Origin: Pontixanthobacter aquaemixtae
GTDB lineage: Bacteria; Pseudomonadota; Alphaproteobacteria; Sphingomonadales; Sphingomonadaceae
Reading direction: 5' to 3'
Assembly: GCF_009827395.1 (NCBI RefSeq)
Contig: NZ_WTYX01000001.1
Location: forward strand, 584,001-648,000
DNA length: 64,000 nucleotides
The notes below the pieces were generated by a model. That model was not told the origin of the DNA, did no database searches, and worked only from the letters and a program-made list of their open reading frames with translations. Shown one piece after another: positions 15,844-24,865 of the stretch (position 1 is its first letter; each line of letters opens with the position of its first letter). A program made the translations under genes and the position numbers.

Positions 15844-17226
15844 ATGACAAAATTTGCCAAACCCCTCGCTCTGGCGCTTGCTGCAAGCGCGCTTTCCTAT
15901 CCCGCAATGGCCCAACAGGCCGGCTCGGTCCCGCTGGCTGATATGGCTGATGGCGCACTCGATCAGGACAAGATCGCGTGGGATTTCGTAGAGGGGATCA
16001 CCACCGAAGTCGGCCCGCGGCAGGCAGGGACCGAAGCGGAAGCGCGCGGCCGTGCGTGGGCGGTCAAATGGCTCAAAGATCAGGGTTTCCAGAATGTCGC
16101 TGACGAGCCCTTTATGATGGATACCTGGGTTCCGGGCGATCTGCACAAGGCCGAAATCATCAGCCCGTTTCCGCAGCCTTTGGTGGTGCAGCCATTGGGC
16201 GGTAGCGCCTCTACCGGACCGGGCGGTATCGAAGCGGAAGTGGTCTATTTCGAAAATGTTGGTGATCTGGCCGCTGCGCCCGAGGGCAGCCTTGCGGGCA
16301 AGATCGCCTATATCAGCCATTCGATGACGCCAACGCAGGACGGTTCGCAATATGGTTTTGCGGGCCCGGCGCGCTGGGTTGGCGCAAGCATCGCCAAGAG
16401 CAAGGGCGCCGCCGCGACCGTGATCAAATCGGTCGGGACGGACAATCACCGCACCCCGCATGTCGGCGGCACGCAGGTGGTTGACGGCATGATTCCCGCC
16501 GGCGCCTTGTCGATCCCCGATGCACTCAATCTGGAACGGATGTTCGCCCGCGCGGGTGACCGCCCGATCACAATGAAACTGGTGCTAACCCCGCAAAAGC
16601 TCGGCATGACGCAAAGCGGCAATGTGGTGGGCGAAATTGTCGGGCGCGATCCGTCGTTGCCCCCGGTTTTGCTGGCTTGCCACCTCGACAGCTGGTGGAA
16701 CGCACCGGGCGCTTTTGATGACGGGGCTGGCTGCGGCATTGCCGCGGCAGCTGCGCTACACGTGTCGCATACCGGCCAGCCGCTGCGCACCATCCGCGTG
16801 CTGATGGCGGGGGCAGAGGAAGTCGGCCTGCACGGCAGCGTCGCCTATTCCAAAGCGCATATCGATGAACCGATTGGCGTGGCTTTCGAAAGCGATTTCG
16901 GTGCCGACCGGATCTGGCGTTTCGAAAGCAATTTTGGAACGAGCAATCCCGATCTGCATGCGCTTCTCGCAAAATCGGTGGCGCGCTTTGGAGTGGCAAA
17001 TTCCACTATCGTTGCGTCGGGCGGGGCGGATATCAATATCGCCCGCGACCAGAAAACCGCGATCATCGATCTACAACAGGATGGCTCGCGCTATTTCGAT
17101 CTGCACCACACGCCTGACGATACGCTCGACAAGATCGATCCGGTGCAGTTGCGCCAGAATGTCGCTGTGTGGACGCAGGTGACCGGCATCCTCGCGAATT
17201 ACGAAGGTTCGATCAAAGGCGAGTAA
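15844..17226 (+). CDS. Secreted M28-family zinc metallopeptidase
   Basis: A 460-residue exported peptidase with a signal peptide (ending SYPAMAQQ, about residue 24). It is followed by an N-terminal segment, a PA-type insertion (AGKIAYISHSM to TPHVGG), and the M28 catalytic core. The zinc ligands are visible: His and the first Asp in ACHLDSWWN, bridging Asp in GAFDDGAGCG, the Glu pair in GAEEVGLHGS, Asp in ESDFGADRI and the final His in DLHHTPDDTLD. The order and length resemble plasma glutamate carboxypeptidase-like or aminopeptidase Q proteins of Sphingomonadales. It acts in periplasm or outside the cell, probably on peptides taken as nutrients. Confidence 0.9.
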   Translation: MTKFAKPLALALAASALSYPAMAQQAGSVPLADMADGALDQDKIAWDFVEGITTEVGPRQAGTEAEARGRAWAVKWLKDQGFQNVADEPFMMDTWVPGDLHKAEIISPFPQPLVVQPLGGSASTGPGGIEAEVVYFENVGDLAAAPEGSLAGKIAYISHSMTPTQDGSQYGFAGPARWVGASIAKSKGAAATVIKSVGTDNHRTPHVGGTQVVDGMIPAGALSIPDALNLERMFARAGDRPITMKLVLTPQKLGMTQSGNVVGEIVGRDPSLPPVLLACHLDSWWNAPGAFDDGAGCGIAAAAALHVSHTGQPLRTIRVLMAGAEEVGLHGSVAYSKAHIDEPIGVAFESDFGADRIWRFESNFGTSNPDLHALLAKSVARFGVANSTIVASGGADINIARDQKTAIIDLQQDGSRYFDLHHTPDDTLDKIDPVQLRQNVAVWTQVTGILANYEGSIKGE

Positions 17227-17263
17227 GCCTTCGACAGCGCTTGCCGCCGGCGCAAATCTGCCT

Positions 17264-17295
17264 GCTCGCTGCCCGCTCATCCGCAGGCAGCGAGC
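17264..17295. terminator. Strong hairpin between convergent genes, likely bidirectional terminator
   Basis: Perfect 10-base arms GCTCGCTGCC (17264-17273) and GGCAGCGAGC (17286-17295) enclose a 12-base loop between the stop codons of the M28 peptidase gene and the PepSY-like gene. There is no long T-tract on either strand, so the assignment rests on the stem and its position. Confidence 0.45.
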
Positions 17296-17301
17296 GCGCA
17301 A

Positions 17302-17856
17302 TCAGATTACAAATGCAAGCAATGCAAAGGTTGCCGTGCCGAGCGCGGCGGCACCGATGGTCTTCTTGCGATATGCCGGAGCGAGCAGCCCAACGAGCAA
17401 ACCGCCAAGAATGATGAAGAGCAAAGCCACCGCAGCAATCGTTTGGTAGATTTTGAACTTTTCCGGGCCGTGGCCCATATGCAGTTCCATCATCCGGTAT
17501 TGCAGGCTCGGTTCGTGCAGCGTTGCACTCCACACGCCTTCTTCCTCTTCAAGCACGACGAAGTCGGTTGATGTCGGGCGCGTGGTGATGCTGCCCGGGC
17601 GCATCCGAAGATATTCGAAATCGGTTGGCAGATCATTGGCGGTCAGCACTTCGCGCACGGTGTCTTCGATCGTGTCGCTTTCCGCGTCAATCGTGATGCC
17701 TTCGGGCACGGTCAGCGCGGTCTCGACAGTTTCGCCCTTCGTACCGGAAAGGTAGTTGAAGCCTGTGATCGCCACCAAAATGAACATTGGCGCGAGGAAC
17801 GACGCGAACAGCAAGTGCGCGAGGATCAGCAGATTGCGGGTTTTCGGTTTTACCAT
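17302..17856 (-). CDS. PepSY-like inner-membrane protein
   Basis: A 184-residue protein with one hydrophobic segment near the N-terminus (LLILAHLLFASFLAPMFILVAITGF, about 8-32) and a periplasmic region. That region includes DTIEDTVREVLTANDLPTDFEYLRMRPG, which has the shape of a PepSY domain. Two C-terminal membrane segments follow (AAVALLFIILGGLLVGLLA and GAAALGTATFALLAFVI). PepSY proteins bind or inhibit proteases or take part in iron-siderophore reduction, but the role here is unknown. A short HMGHGPEKFKIYQ segment before the last membrane spans could bind metal or haem (speculative). It stands alone between two convergent or spaced genes. Confidence 0.6.
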   Translation of the reverse strand: MVKPKTRNLLILAHLLFASFLAPMFILVAITGFNYLSGTKGETVETALTVPEGITIDAESDTIEDTVREVLTANDLPTDFEYLRMRPGSITTRPTSTDFVVLEEEEGVWSATLHEPSLQYRMMELHMGHGPEKFKIYQTIAAVALLFIILGGLLVGLLAPAYRKKTIGAAALGTATFALLAFVI

Positions 17857-17961
17857 GAGTCAGTTCTATTCCAGTTTATGTTTCGGGCCGGTCTCTACCG
17901 GCGGAATCTGATATTGCAAGGCGTTTGCATTAAGGCTCAGGCTCCAGCGGCCCTCCAGCCA

Positions 17962-18804
17962 TTAATAGTCATGCCCCGGATTGGTGCGCGCCAATTTGCG
18001 CATCAGGCCGGGCCAGACCAGATTGTCGCCCATACCCTTGGTGAAGGCGGGCAGGCCCTGCTGGTAAACGCGGTGGCCCATTTCTTCGCTTTCCTCATGC
18101 AGTTTGTCGGCGCTGCCAACCGATTGCGCGAGGATCTGCGTTTTGCAGGCGTTTTCGAGGAAATACATGCGCAGGAATGCGATGGCGCAGTTTTCGCCGA
18201 CCGTCAGCGTGCCGTGATTGCGCAGGATCAGCAGGCTCTTGTCACCCATATCGGCGATCAGCCGCTCGCGCTCGTCCAGATCCAGCGCGATACCTTCATA
18301 ATCGTGATAGGCGACATCATCATGCACCTGCATCGAGAATTGGGTGTAACGGCGCAGCCCCTCTTTCTGGACCGATACGGCAATACCGTATGGCGTGTGC
18401 ACGTGAATCACGCAGCCGGCGTCTTCGCGCGCGCTATGCACCGCGCTGTGGATCGTAAATCCGGCGGGGTTTGTCATATAGGGCGTGTCTTGCTTGATAT
18501 TCCCGTCGAGATCGATCTTGACCAGCGATGACGCGGTCATTTCGTCGAACATCACACCATAGGGATTGATCAGAAAGCGCTCTTCGCCGTCTTCGTCGGG
18601 CAGGCGGGCGGAGATATGGGTGAACACCAGATCGGTCCATGCGTGCATTGCGCACAGGCGATAGGTCGCGGCCAGATCGCAGCGGATCGCCCATTCGATA
18701 TCGGAGACTTTGCCTTTCAGCGGCTCGACACTGCTGGGGTCGGGAATGTTGAAGCCGGGTTGGGCATGCAGCGCGGTTCCGGCGTCTTTGGTGACAGCAT
18801 CCAT
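17962..18804 (-). CDS. Class II aldolase/adducin-family protein
   Basis: A 280-residue soluble protein of the class II aldolase/adducin fold, the family of fuculose-phosphate aldolase and related zinc enzymes. Zinc-binding histidines are present in VIHVHTPYGIAVS and in LRNHGTLTVGE, and FTHISARLPDEDGEERFLINPYG is a typical N-terminal block. The N-terminal 25 residues are a short extension. The substrate is not determined: sugar phosphates, ring-cleavage products and decarboxylation substrates are all known within the family. No pathway partners flank it. ATG at 18804 has GGAGAAAC-type purines just upstream (minus strand). Confidence 0.85.
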   Translation of the reverse strand: MDAVTKDAGTALHAQPGFNIPDPSSVEPLKGKVSDIEWAIRCDLAATYRLCAMHAWTDLVFTHISARLPDEDGEERFLINPYGVMFDEMTASSLVKIDLDGNIKQDTPYMTNPAGFTIHSAVHSAREDAGCVIHVHTPYGIAVSVQKEGLRRYTQFSMQVHDDVAYHDYEGIALDLDERERLIADMGDKSLLILRNHGTLTVGENCAIAFLRMYFLENACKTQILAQSVGSADKLHEESEEMGHRVYQQGLPAFTKGMGDNLVWPGLMRKLARTNPGHDY

Positions 18805-18947
18805 GGGTGTTTCTCCTCTTTCGCGCGATGGCGCGATTCATTGGTTCTGATTCTTTTCGGCAACCATCATGCCAGATTTGGCGGCGAATGGAACTGCGTG
18901 CGGGTATTTTGGCAGGGCGGGCAGAATGCGCCCTGGCGGATTGGCCG

Positions 18948-18992
18948 TTGACTCTTCCGGCCCATGCTTCCTAATAAGAACATAAGCAGAAC
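18948..18992 (+). promoter_or_regulatory. SOS-regulated promoter with LexA direct-repeat box ahead of imuA
   Basis: A sigma-70-type promoter, TTGACT (18948-18953), 18-bp spacer, TAATAA (18972-18977), is followed immediately by GAAC-N7-GAAC at 18978-18992. That is the reverse complement of the GTTC-N7-GTTC box known for LexA in alphaproteobacteria. The predicted transcription start falls inside the box, an ideal place for repression. The GTG of imuA is 12 bp beyond it, leaving a very short leader. Confidence 0.85.
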
Positions 18993-19004
18993 AAACTTAC
19001 GGAT

Positions 19005-19712
19005 GTGCGAGTCTTGGAGCCCGATGTTTCGCCAGTATCAAATGACAATTCCCCGGTGGATGATCGGCGAGCGGATTCGACTCCGCTGGCGGCGAAACCG
19101 CAGCTGGTCGAATTGTTTTCCGACTTTCGCGATGCCGGGGTGGCAGGCTTTGCTCTGGCGCAGGTTCCGCGCGGCGGGCGTATCCTGTGGGTGCAGGAAC
19201 GGATGGCCGCGCTCGAAACGGGTAGGCCGTTCGGGCAGGGTTTCGGGCGTTTCGGCGGCGATCCGGAGCAATTGGTGCTCGCCTGTTCGCGCAATACGGG
19301 TGACCTCTTGTGGACGATGGAGGAAGGGCTGAGATGCACCTCTATTGCGGCCATTATCGGGGAAGTGTGGGGCGATCCCAAAGCGCTCGACTTTACCGCG
19401 ACAAAGCGGCTGGCGATGCGCGCCGAGCGGCAGGGCGTGCATGTCTTCCTGATCCGTTTTCAGGGGCATCCCAACCTTTCCGCCGCACGGCAGCGATGGA
19501 ATATCAGCTCGCTCCCTTCCGCGCCGCATCCCTACGATGGCAAAGCCCCCGGCATACCGCGCTGGCGGGCAGAGCTGTTCCGCGCACGCGGCGCGAAGCC
19601 GGGCATCTGGCAGGCCGAATATGACCGCGCGGCGCATCGTCTCGATCTGGTTCCCCTACTTTCCCATCCAGCGATGGCGGAGGAGGCAGCTCCGCAAGTA
19701 CAAACAGGCTGA
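19005..19712 (+). CDS. imuA: ImuA, mutasome accessory protein
   Basis: A 235-residue RecA-like/SulA-like protein without a clear Walker A, as is usual for ImuA, which in alphaproteobacteria works with ImuB and DnaE2 in damage-induced mutagenesis. Recognisable blocks are GFALAQVPRGGRILWVQE, CTSIAAIIGEVWGDPKALDFTATKRLAMRAERQGVHVFLIR, and the tail with RWRAELFRARGAKPGIWQAEYD. The start is taken as GTG at 19005, just after the LexA box. The ATG at 19003 is out of frame. Its last 92 bases overlap the beginning of imuB, which tightens coupling of the cassette. Confidence 0.88.
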   Translation: MRVLEPDVSPVSNDNSPVDDRRADSTPLAAKPQLVELFSDFRDAGVAGFALAQVPRGGRILWVQERMAALETGRPFGQGFGRFGGDPEQLVLACSRNTGDLLWTMEEGLRCTSIAAIIGEVWGDPKALDFTATKRLAMRAERQGVHVFLIRFQGHPNLSAARQRWNISSLPSAPHPYDGKAPGIPRWRAELFRARGAKPGIWQAEYDRAAHRLDLVPLLSHPAMAEEAAPQVQTG

Positions 19713-21180
19713 GCCTGCTGACCAGACACCGATGGTGCTGGCGCGCGAGGCGACGCATGGGCGCGTGGTCCATGATTGCAACGCCGCGGCTGTGGCAGCG
19801 GGCATCAGCAGAGGCAGCCGGATCACCGATATGCGCGCGATCCTGCCCGATCTGCGCGTGGAAGATGCCGCATGCGCCGCCGATGCGGCGGACCTTGCGA
19901 TGCTGTCTTTCTGGGTGCGCCGTTGGTGCCCCTGGGCGCAAAGCGACGGCGCGGACGGTCTCTTGCTCGATTGTACCGGATCGGATCATCTGCATGGCGG
20001 CGAGGAAGCGATGCTGCGCGAGATGACGCGCGCCTTTGCGGCGATGGGGCTGACCGCAAGGCTGGCGATTGCCCCGACAATCGGCACCGCGTGGGCGCTG
20101 GCGCGGCATGGCGGGCACAAGCGCTTTATCTGCGAAGAAGCGGATGCGGCGCGTCATCTGGCACCTTTGCCGGTTCCCGCGCTGCGGCTTGACGGGGCAA
20201 CGGTGCTGCTTCTCAAACGGTTGGGGCTGAAGAGCATCGGTGCGCTGATGGATGTTCCGCGAGAGGCGCTGATCCGCCGTTTCCGCCGTATCGAGGCGCC
20301 TTCTGCCAATCCGGTGCTGCGGCTCGATCAGGCTCTCGGGCGGCACAAGGAATTGCTCGTTTCCGAAGACATCGCTCCGCCGCTGCGCGCGCTGCGCAAA
20401 CTGGCCGAACCGATCGGGCATCTCGATGGCCTGTCGCAGATATTGCGCGATCTGGCGGTTGATCTCTGCGCGTTGCTGGAGCGTGAGGGGCGCGGTGCGC
20501 GGGGGCTGGTTTTCACAGCCTACCGTGTCGATGGCGGGGTTTTGCAATGCGATGTGCGCACGGGCCGCGCCAATCGCGATCCGGCGCATCTGACCGCTCT
20601 GTTCGACGGGAAGCTTGACCGGTTTGATCCCGGTTTCGGGATCGAAGCCGCCGCGCTTGAGGCCGTCGACAGCGAAGTTTTGGCTGCGGCGCAGGACGAC
20701 CTGACGGGTAAGACGCGCGATGATATGGCCTTTACGGGCCTGATCGACCGGCTGGTCGCGCGGCTGGGCATCGGCGCGGTGCTGAAGCCCGTGCGGCAAG
20801 GCAGCCATATCCCCGAACGCGGCGAATTATGGGCGCCGGCCGCTATCGAAAATGCGGGCAGCCTCTCTGCGGTGCAGCGCCGCACCACAACGCCGCTGCG
20901 GATGCTGCAGCGCCCCGAAGAAGCCGAAGTCATTCACGCGGTACCCGATGGCCCGCCCGCGCGTTTTCGCTGGCGCTACAAACTTCACGATGTCGCACGG
21001 AGCCAGGGACCGGAGCGGATCGCGCCCGAATGGTGGCGCGAAAATTCGCGCGCGCGGCTGCGCGATTATTACCATGTCGAAGACAGCGAAGGCCGCCGTT
21101 TCTGGCTTTACCGGGAAGGGCTGATGGATGACGGGAGAGGGGGCAACCCGCAATGGTTCGTCCACGGGCTTGATGCCTGA
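19621..21180 (+). CDS. imuB: ImuB, Y-family polymerase-like protein of the SOS mutasome
   Basis: A 519-residue Y-family DNA polymerase homologue. In this family the polymerase active-site acidic residues are degenerate and ImuB serves as the hub that binds the beta clamp, ImuA and DnaE2. RRIVSIWFPYFPIQRW opens the palm domain; GLLLDCTGSDHLHGGEEAML and LAIAPTIGTAWALARHG are conserved ImuB blocks; the C-terminal part carries RFRWRYKLHDVARSQGPERIAPEWW and RDYYHVEDSEGRRFWLYREG. Where Y-polymerases have DxD catalytic acids the visible sequence has SIWFPYF, consistent with an inactive polymerase. ATG at 19621 lies within the imuA end. DnaE2 begins before this gene stops. Confidence 0.92.
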   Translation: MTARRIVSIWFPYFPIQRWRRRQLRKYKQAEPADQTPMVLAREATHGRVVHDCNAAAVAAGISRGSRITDMRAILPDLRVEDAACAADAADLAMLSFWVRRWCPWAQSDGADGLLLDCTGSDHLHGGEEAMLREMTRAFAAMGLTARLAIAPTIGTAWALARHGGHKRFICEEADAARHLAPLPVPALRLDGATVLLLKRLGLKSIGALMDVPREALIRRFRRIEAPSANPVLRLDQALGRHKELLVSEDIAPPLRALRKLAEPIGHLDGLSQILRDLAVDLCALLEREGRGARGLVFTAYRVDGGVLQCDVRTGRANRDPAHLTALFDGKLDRFDPGFGIEAAALEAVDSEVLAAAQDDLTGKTRDDMAFTGLIDRLVARLGIGAVLKPVRQGSHIPERGELWAPAAIENAGSLSAVQRRTTTPLRMLQRPEEAEVIHAVPDGPPARFRWRYKLHDVARSQGPERIAPEWWRENSRARLRDYYHVEDSEGRRFWLYREGLMDDGRGGNPQWFVHGLDA

Positions 21181-24100
21181 TCCCTCGCTGACGCCTGACA
21201 GACCGACGATCATTGATGACGGGACTCGCCGCCGCCATCCGCCATCACCCTATGTCGAACTGGGGCTGGCCAGCTGTTATTCGTTTCTGCGCGGAGTGTC
21301 GGACGCGGTCGATTATGCGCAGAGCGCCTATGCGTTCGGCTATGATGCGTTGGGCATTGCTGACCGTAACAGCATGGCGGGGGTGGTGCGCCATTGGAGC
21401 GAGCTGCGCAATGTGCATCAACGCCCACTGACAGGGTGCCGTCTGGTCACGCTGGCAACCGGCGATCAACCGTCGCGCGAATTTCTGGCCTATCCCAAAA
21501 CACGCGGTGCCTATGGCCGCCTCACGGCGATGCTGTCTGCGGCCAAAATGCGCACTGTCGACGGGGAGTGGCAGGCAAAGGGCGAATGTGACCTGACGCT
21601 GGAAATGATTGCGGACCATCTGGGCGGTTTTGATTCAGGAGTGGTACTGATCGCGCTGCCGCCGGCTAATCTGGATGCATTTGCTGCCGATTTGCCAGAG
21701 CTTGTGCGGATGTTGCCGAAAATGTCGCATCTCGCGGCAAGCTGGCTCTATCGCGGGGAAGAACGCGCACGGATCAACCGGCTCGATCTGCTGGCACGCC
21801 AACATGGTCTCAAGCTCGTTGCGACCAATGATGTGCTTTACCACGCGCCCGAGGCACGCCCCTTGGCCGATGTTATGGCCTGTATCCGCGAGGGGTGTCT
21901 GGTGCACGAAGCGGGCGCGCTGCTCGAACAGAATGCCGAGCGGCATTTGAAAACGCCCGGGGAGATGATCCGCCTGTTCGGTGACTGGCCGCATGCGATT
22001 TCCGAAACGCGCGCCATTGCCGACAGTATCGACTTTGATCTTGAAGAGCTGCGCTATGAATATCCGCGCGAAACGGTGCCCGAGGGAAAGTCCCCGCAAG
22101 CCTATCTGACGACGCTGGCTTGGGAAGGCGCGGACAGGCGTTATCCGGATGGCGTGCCGGAGAAAGTCTCCCGGCTTATCGAGCGCGAGCTTGAACTGAT
22201 CGAGAAGCTCGACATTGCGCGCTATTTCCTGACCATCAAGGACATTGTCGATTATGCGCGCGGCGTCGATCCGCCGATCCTGTGCCAGGGGCGCGGTTCT
22301 GCGGCAAACAGCGTGGTGTGCTATTGCCTCGGCATTACCGCGGTCGATCCGGTGCAGGTCGAATTGCTGTTTGAACGTTTCATTTCCGAAGAACGCAAGG
22401 AACCGCCCGATATCGACGTCGATTTCGAGCATGAACGGCGCGAAGAGGTGATCCAGCATATTTACGAGAAATACGGCCGCGAAAGAGCGGGGCTGTGCGC
22501 CACTGTGGTCCATTATCGCCCGCGTTCGGCGATCCGCGAAGTGGGCAAGGTGATGGGATTGTCCGAAGATGTGACCAGCGCCATGGCCAAAACCGTCTGG
22601 GGCAGTTGGGGCTCCGAAGTGGATGAGGCGCGCGTGCAGGAACAAGCAGGCCTCGATCTCGCCGATCCGCATCTGCGCCGCACGATTGCATTGGCCGACC
22701 AGCTTATCGGAAAGCCGCGCCACTTGTCGCAGCATGTGGGCGGTTTCATTCTGACAGAGCGGCCGCTGACCGAAACTGTGCCGATCGGCAATGGCGCGAT
22801 GGCGGACCGCAGCTTCATCGAATGGGACAAGGACGACATAGACGCGCTGGGCATTCTCAAAGTCGATGTGCTGGCGCTGGGCATGCTCACCTGCATCCGC
22901 AAATGCTTCGATCTGATAGAGGCGCATTGCGGCGAAAAGCACACGCTGGCGAGCGTGGAGCAGGAAGATCCCGCGGTCTACGCTATGCTGCAGAAGGGAG
23001 ATTCTCTGGGCGTTTTCCAGGTCGAAAGCCGCGCGCAGATGAACATGCTCCCGCGGCTGAAGCCCAGGACATTTTATGATCTGGTCATCCAGGTTGCGAT
23101 TGTGCGCCCGGGGCCGATCCAGGGGGATATGGTTCACCCCTATCTCAAACGGCGCAAGGGCAGGGAAGTGGCGGTCTATCCTTCGCCCGGCGCAGAGCAT
23201 GGCCACCCCGATGAATTGAAGGACATCCTGATACGCACATTGGGCGTCCCGATCTTTCAGGAACAGGCGATGAAAATCGCCATGGTTGCGGCAAAATTCT
23301 CTCCGGTGGAGGCCAATCAGCTGCGCAAGGCGATGGCCACTTTCCGGTCGCGCGGAATGGTCTCGGCGCATAAGGAAAAGATGGTCGGGCGGATGATCCA
23401 GCGCGGCTATGATCCCGAATTTGCCGCGCGCTGTTTCAGCCAGATCGAAGGGTTTGGCGAATACGGCTTTCCCGAAAGCCACGCGGCCAGCTTTGCGCAT
23501 CTTGTCTATGTTTCGAGCTGGATCAAACATTACCATCCGGCGGTGTTTGCCGCCGGTCTGCTCAATTCGCAGCCGATGGGGTTCTACGCCCCTGCGCAAA
23601 TCGTCCGCGATGCGCGCGAGCACGGCGTTACGGTGCTGGCCCCCGATGTGAATTTCAGCGATTGGGATAGCACCGTCGAATGGCAGACCATCGACGGCAA
23701 ACGGCAATTGATAGTGCGTTTGGGGCTGCGGCAAATCGATGGTCTGGCAAAGCTGGACGGGGCCAAGCTGCTTGATGCGCGCGGCGAACCCTATGGCGAT
23801 GTCGAGGAATTGCGCACGCGCGCGAAGCTGGGCATGCGCCCGATCCAGTTACTGGCCGCGGCTGATGCTTTCCGTTCGATAGGCAAGGATCGCCGCGCGG
23901 CGCTGTGGGATTCGCGCGCGCTCAAAAATGCACCCGATCTGCCGCTTTTCACCTTTGCCGACACAAGAGACGAAGGGGCGGATATTCCCACTCTGCTGCC
24001 CGCCATGCCGCTCAGCGAGCATGTGGTTGCCGATTATCAAACAACGCGCCTCTCGCTCAAAGGCCATCCGCTATCGTTTCTGCGCAAGGATTACAGGCAG

Positions 24101-24523
24101 CGCGGCTTCACCCGGGCGATTGACCTTCGCCGCTGCAAGTTCGGGCAGCGTGTGTCTGTTTCGGGCGTTGTCCTGATCCGCCAGCGGCCCGGCAGCGCCA
24201 AAGGGGTGGTGTTTATCACGCTGGAAGATGAAACCGGGGTGATCAATCTGGTGGTATGGCCCGATGCGATGGAGGCCAATCGCAAAGTGATTATGGGCGC
24301 GCGGCTGATGTCGGTGACAGGAACAGTGCAAATGGATGAAGACGTGATCCATGTCGTCGCAAAACAGATGTCCGACGATACTGCGCGTCTATCCGATCTG
24401 TCCGATGATCTGCTCAAACCCGATGTGGCGCGGGCGGACCATGTGGTGAACCCGCTGCCATCCAACACCGGCCGCCACCCGCGCAATGTGCAGGTGATCC
24501 CGAAGTCACGGGATTTCCATTAG
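21128..24523 (+). CDS. dnaE2: DnaE2 (ImuC), error-prone C-family DNA polymerase
   Basis: A 1131-residue C-family polymerase that carries out translesion synthesis after DNA damage in the ImuA-ImuB-DnaE2 mutasome. An N-terminal PHP domain (YVELGLASCYSFLRGVSDA) is followed by the polymerase core, where CQGRGSAANSVVCY and PPDIDVDFEHERREEV include the catalytic Asp residues. QVAIVRPGPIQGDMVHPYLKRR and FPESHAASFAHLVY come next, and the C-terminal OB domain (VSVSGVVLIRQRPGSAKGVVFITLEDETG) closes it. It is shorter than replicative DnaE, as DnaE2 should be. The ATG at 21128 has GGAAGGG upstream and overlaps imuB by 53 bp; a downstream ATG at 21173 is also possible. Confidence 0.95.
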   Translation: MTGEGATRNGSSTGLMPDPSLTPDRPTIIDDGTRRRHPPSPYVELGLASCYSFLRGVSDAVDYAQSAYAFGYDALGIADRNSMAGVVRHWSELRNVHQRPLTGCRLVTLATGDQPSREFLAYPKTRGAYGRLTAMLSAAKMRTVDGEWQAKGECDLTLEMIADHLGGFDSGVVLIALPPANLDAFAADLPELVRMLPKMSHLAASWLYRGEERARINRLDLLARQHGLKLVATNDVLYHAPEARPLADVMACIREGCLVHEAGALLEQNAERHLKTPGEMIRLFGDWPHAISETRAIADSIDFDLEELRYEYPRETVPEGKSPQAYLTTLAWEGADRRYPDGVPEKVSRLIERELELIEKLDIARYFLTIKDIVDYARGVDPPILCQGRGSAANSVVCYCLGITAVDPVQVELLFERFISEERKEPPDIDVDFEHERREEVIQHIYEKYGRERAGLCATVVHYRPRSAIREVGKVMGLSEDVTSAMAKTVWGSWGSEVDEARVQEQAGLDLADPHLRRTIALADQLIGKPRHLSQHVGGFILTERPLTETVPIGNGAMADRSFIEWDKDDIDALGILKVDVLALGMLTCIRKCFDLIEAHCGEKHTLASVEQEDPAVYAMLQKGDSLGVFQVESRAQMNMLPRLKPRTFYDLVIQVAIVRPGPIQGDMVHPYLKRRKGREVAVYPSPGAEHGHPDELKDILIRTLGVPIFQEQAMKIAMVAAKFSPVEANQLRKAMATFRSRGMVSAHKEKMVGRMIQRGYDPEFAARCFSQIEGFGEYGFPESHAASFAHLVYVSSWIKHYHPAVFAAGLLNSQPMGFYAPAQIVRDAREHGVTVLAPDVNFSDWDSTVEWQTIDGKRQLIVRLGLRQIDGLAKLDGAKLLDARGEPYGDVEELRTRAKLGMRPIQLLAAADAFRSIGKDRRAALWDSRALKNAPDLPLFTFADTRDEGADIPTLLPAMPLSEHVVADYQTTRLSLKGHPLSFLRKDYRQRGFTRAIDLRRCKFGQRVSVSGVVLIRQRPGSAKGVVFITLEDETGVINLVVWPDAMEANRKVIMGARLMSVTGTVQMDEDVIHVVAKQMSDDTARLSDLSDDLLKPDVARADHVVNPLPSNTGRHPRNVQVIPKSRDFH

Positions 24524-24555
24524 CGGGCGGAATGTATTGGACATTTGAAATATGA

Positions 24556-24632
24556 TGGTCGGGGAGACAGGATTTGAACCTGCGACCCCCTGTACCCAAA
24601 ACAGGTGCGCTACCAGGCTGCGCCACTCCCCG
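24556..24632 (-). tRNA. tRNA-Pro (anticodon TGG)
   Basis: The minus strand folds as a complete cloverleaf of 77 nt. Its acceptor arms are CGGGGAG (plus 24626-24632) and its complement at 24560-24566; D and T arms are intact, with GGTTCAAATCC in the T region. The anticodon stem CCTGT/ACAGG encloses loop TTTGGGT, giving anticodon TGG (plus 24596-24598). The 3' end ACCA is encoded. It lies 32 bp after the dnaE2 stop codon, on the opposite strand. Confidence 0.97.
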
Positions 24633-24685
24633 ACGATCATATTTGCCGCCATCCGGCAAAGGACTTTGGCCGCGTTGGCATCCGG

Positions 24686-24759
24686 TGGGCCCGGAGGGAC
24701 TCGAACCCCCGACCTAGCCGTTATGAGCGGCCAGCTCTAACCAACTGAGCTACAGGCCC
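24686..24759 (-). tRNA. tRNA with CAT anticodon, probably tRNA-Ile2 (lysidine-modified)
   Basis: A 74-nt cloverleaf on the minus strand, with acceptor GGGCCTG (plus 24753-24759) paired to 24687-24693 and GGTTCGAGTCC in the T arm. The anticodon stem GGCCG/CGGCT encloses loop CTCATAA, so the anticodon is CAT. It could be elongator tRNA-Met. However, acceptor pairs C4-G69 and C5-G68 are those recognised by the lysidine synthetase TilS in tRNA-Ile2, which tips the call. After the discriminator A the genome reads CCG, so CCA would be added after transcription, unlike the neighbouring tRNA-Pro. Confidence 0.9.
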
Positions 24760-24865
24760 TTAGGGATGCCCAAAGCAATACTGACTCGCGATTGCGAGAC
24801 AGCGGCAAGCGCCTAGCTGCGGTGAGGGCGTGTTGCAAGCGGCAGTTTGCAGCAAATGCGAATTT

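Noticed and set aside
19504-20808. A 434-codon antisense open frame over imuB.
   Set aside because: Gln/Arg/His-rich mirror translation of GC-rich sense codons, with no domain or ribosome site.
21635-23734. A 699-codon open frame on the minus strand, antisense to dnaE2.
   Set aside because: It lies inside dnaE2, has no protein-family features and reflects the high-GC codon pattern of the sense gene.
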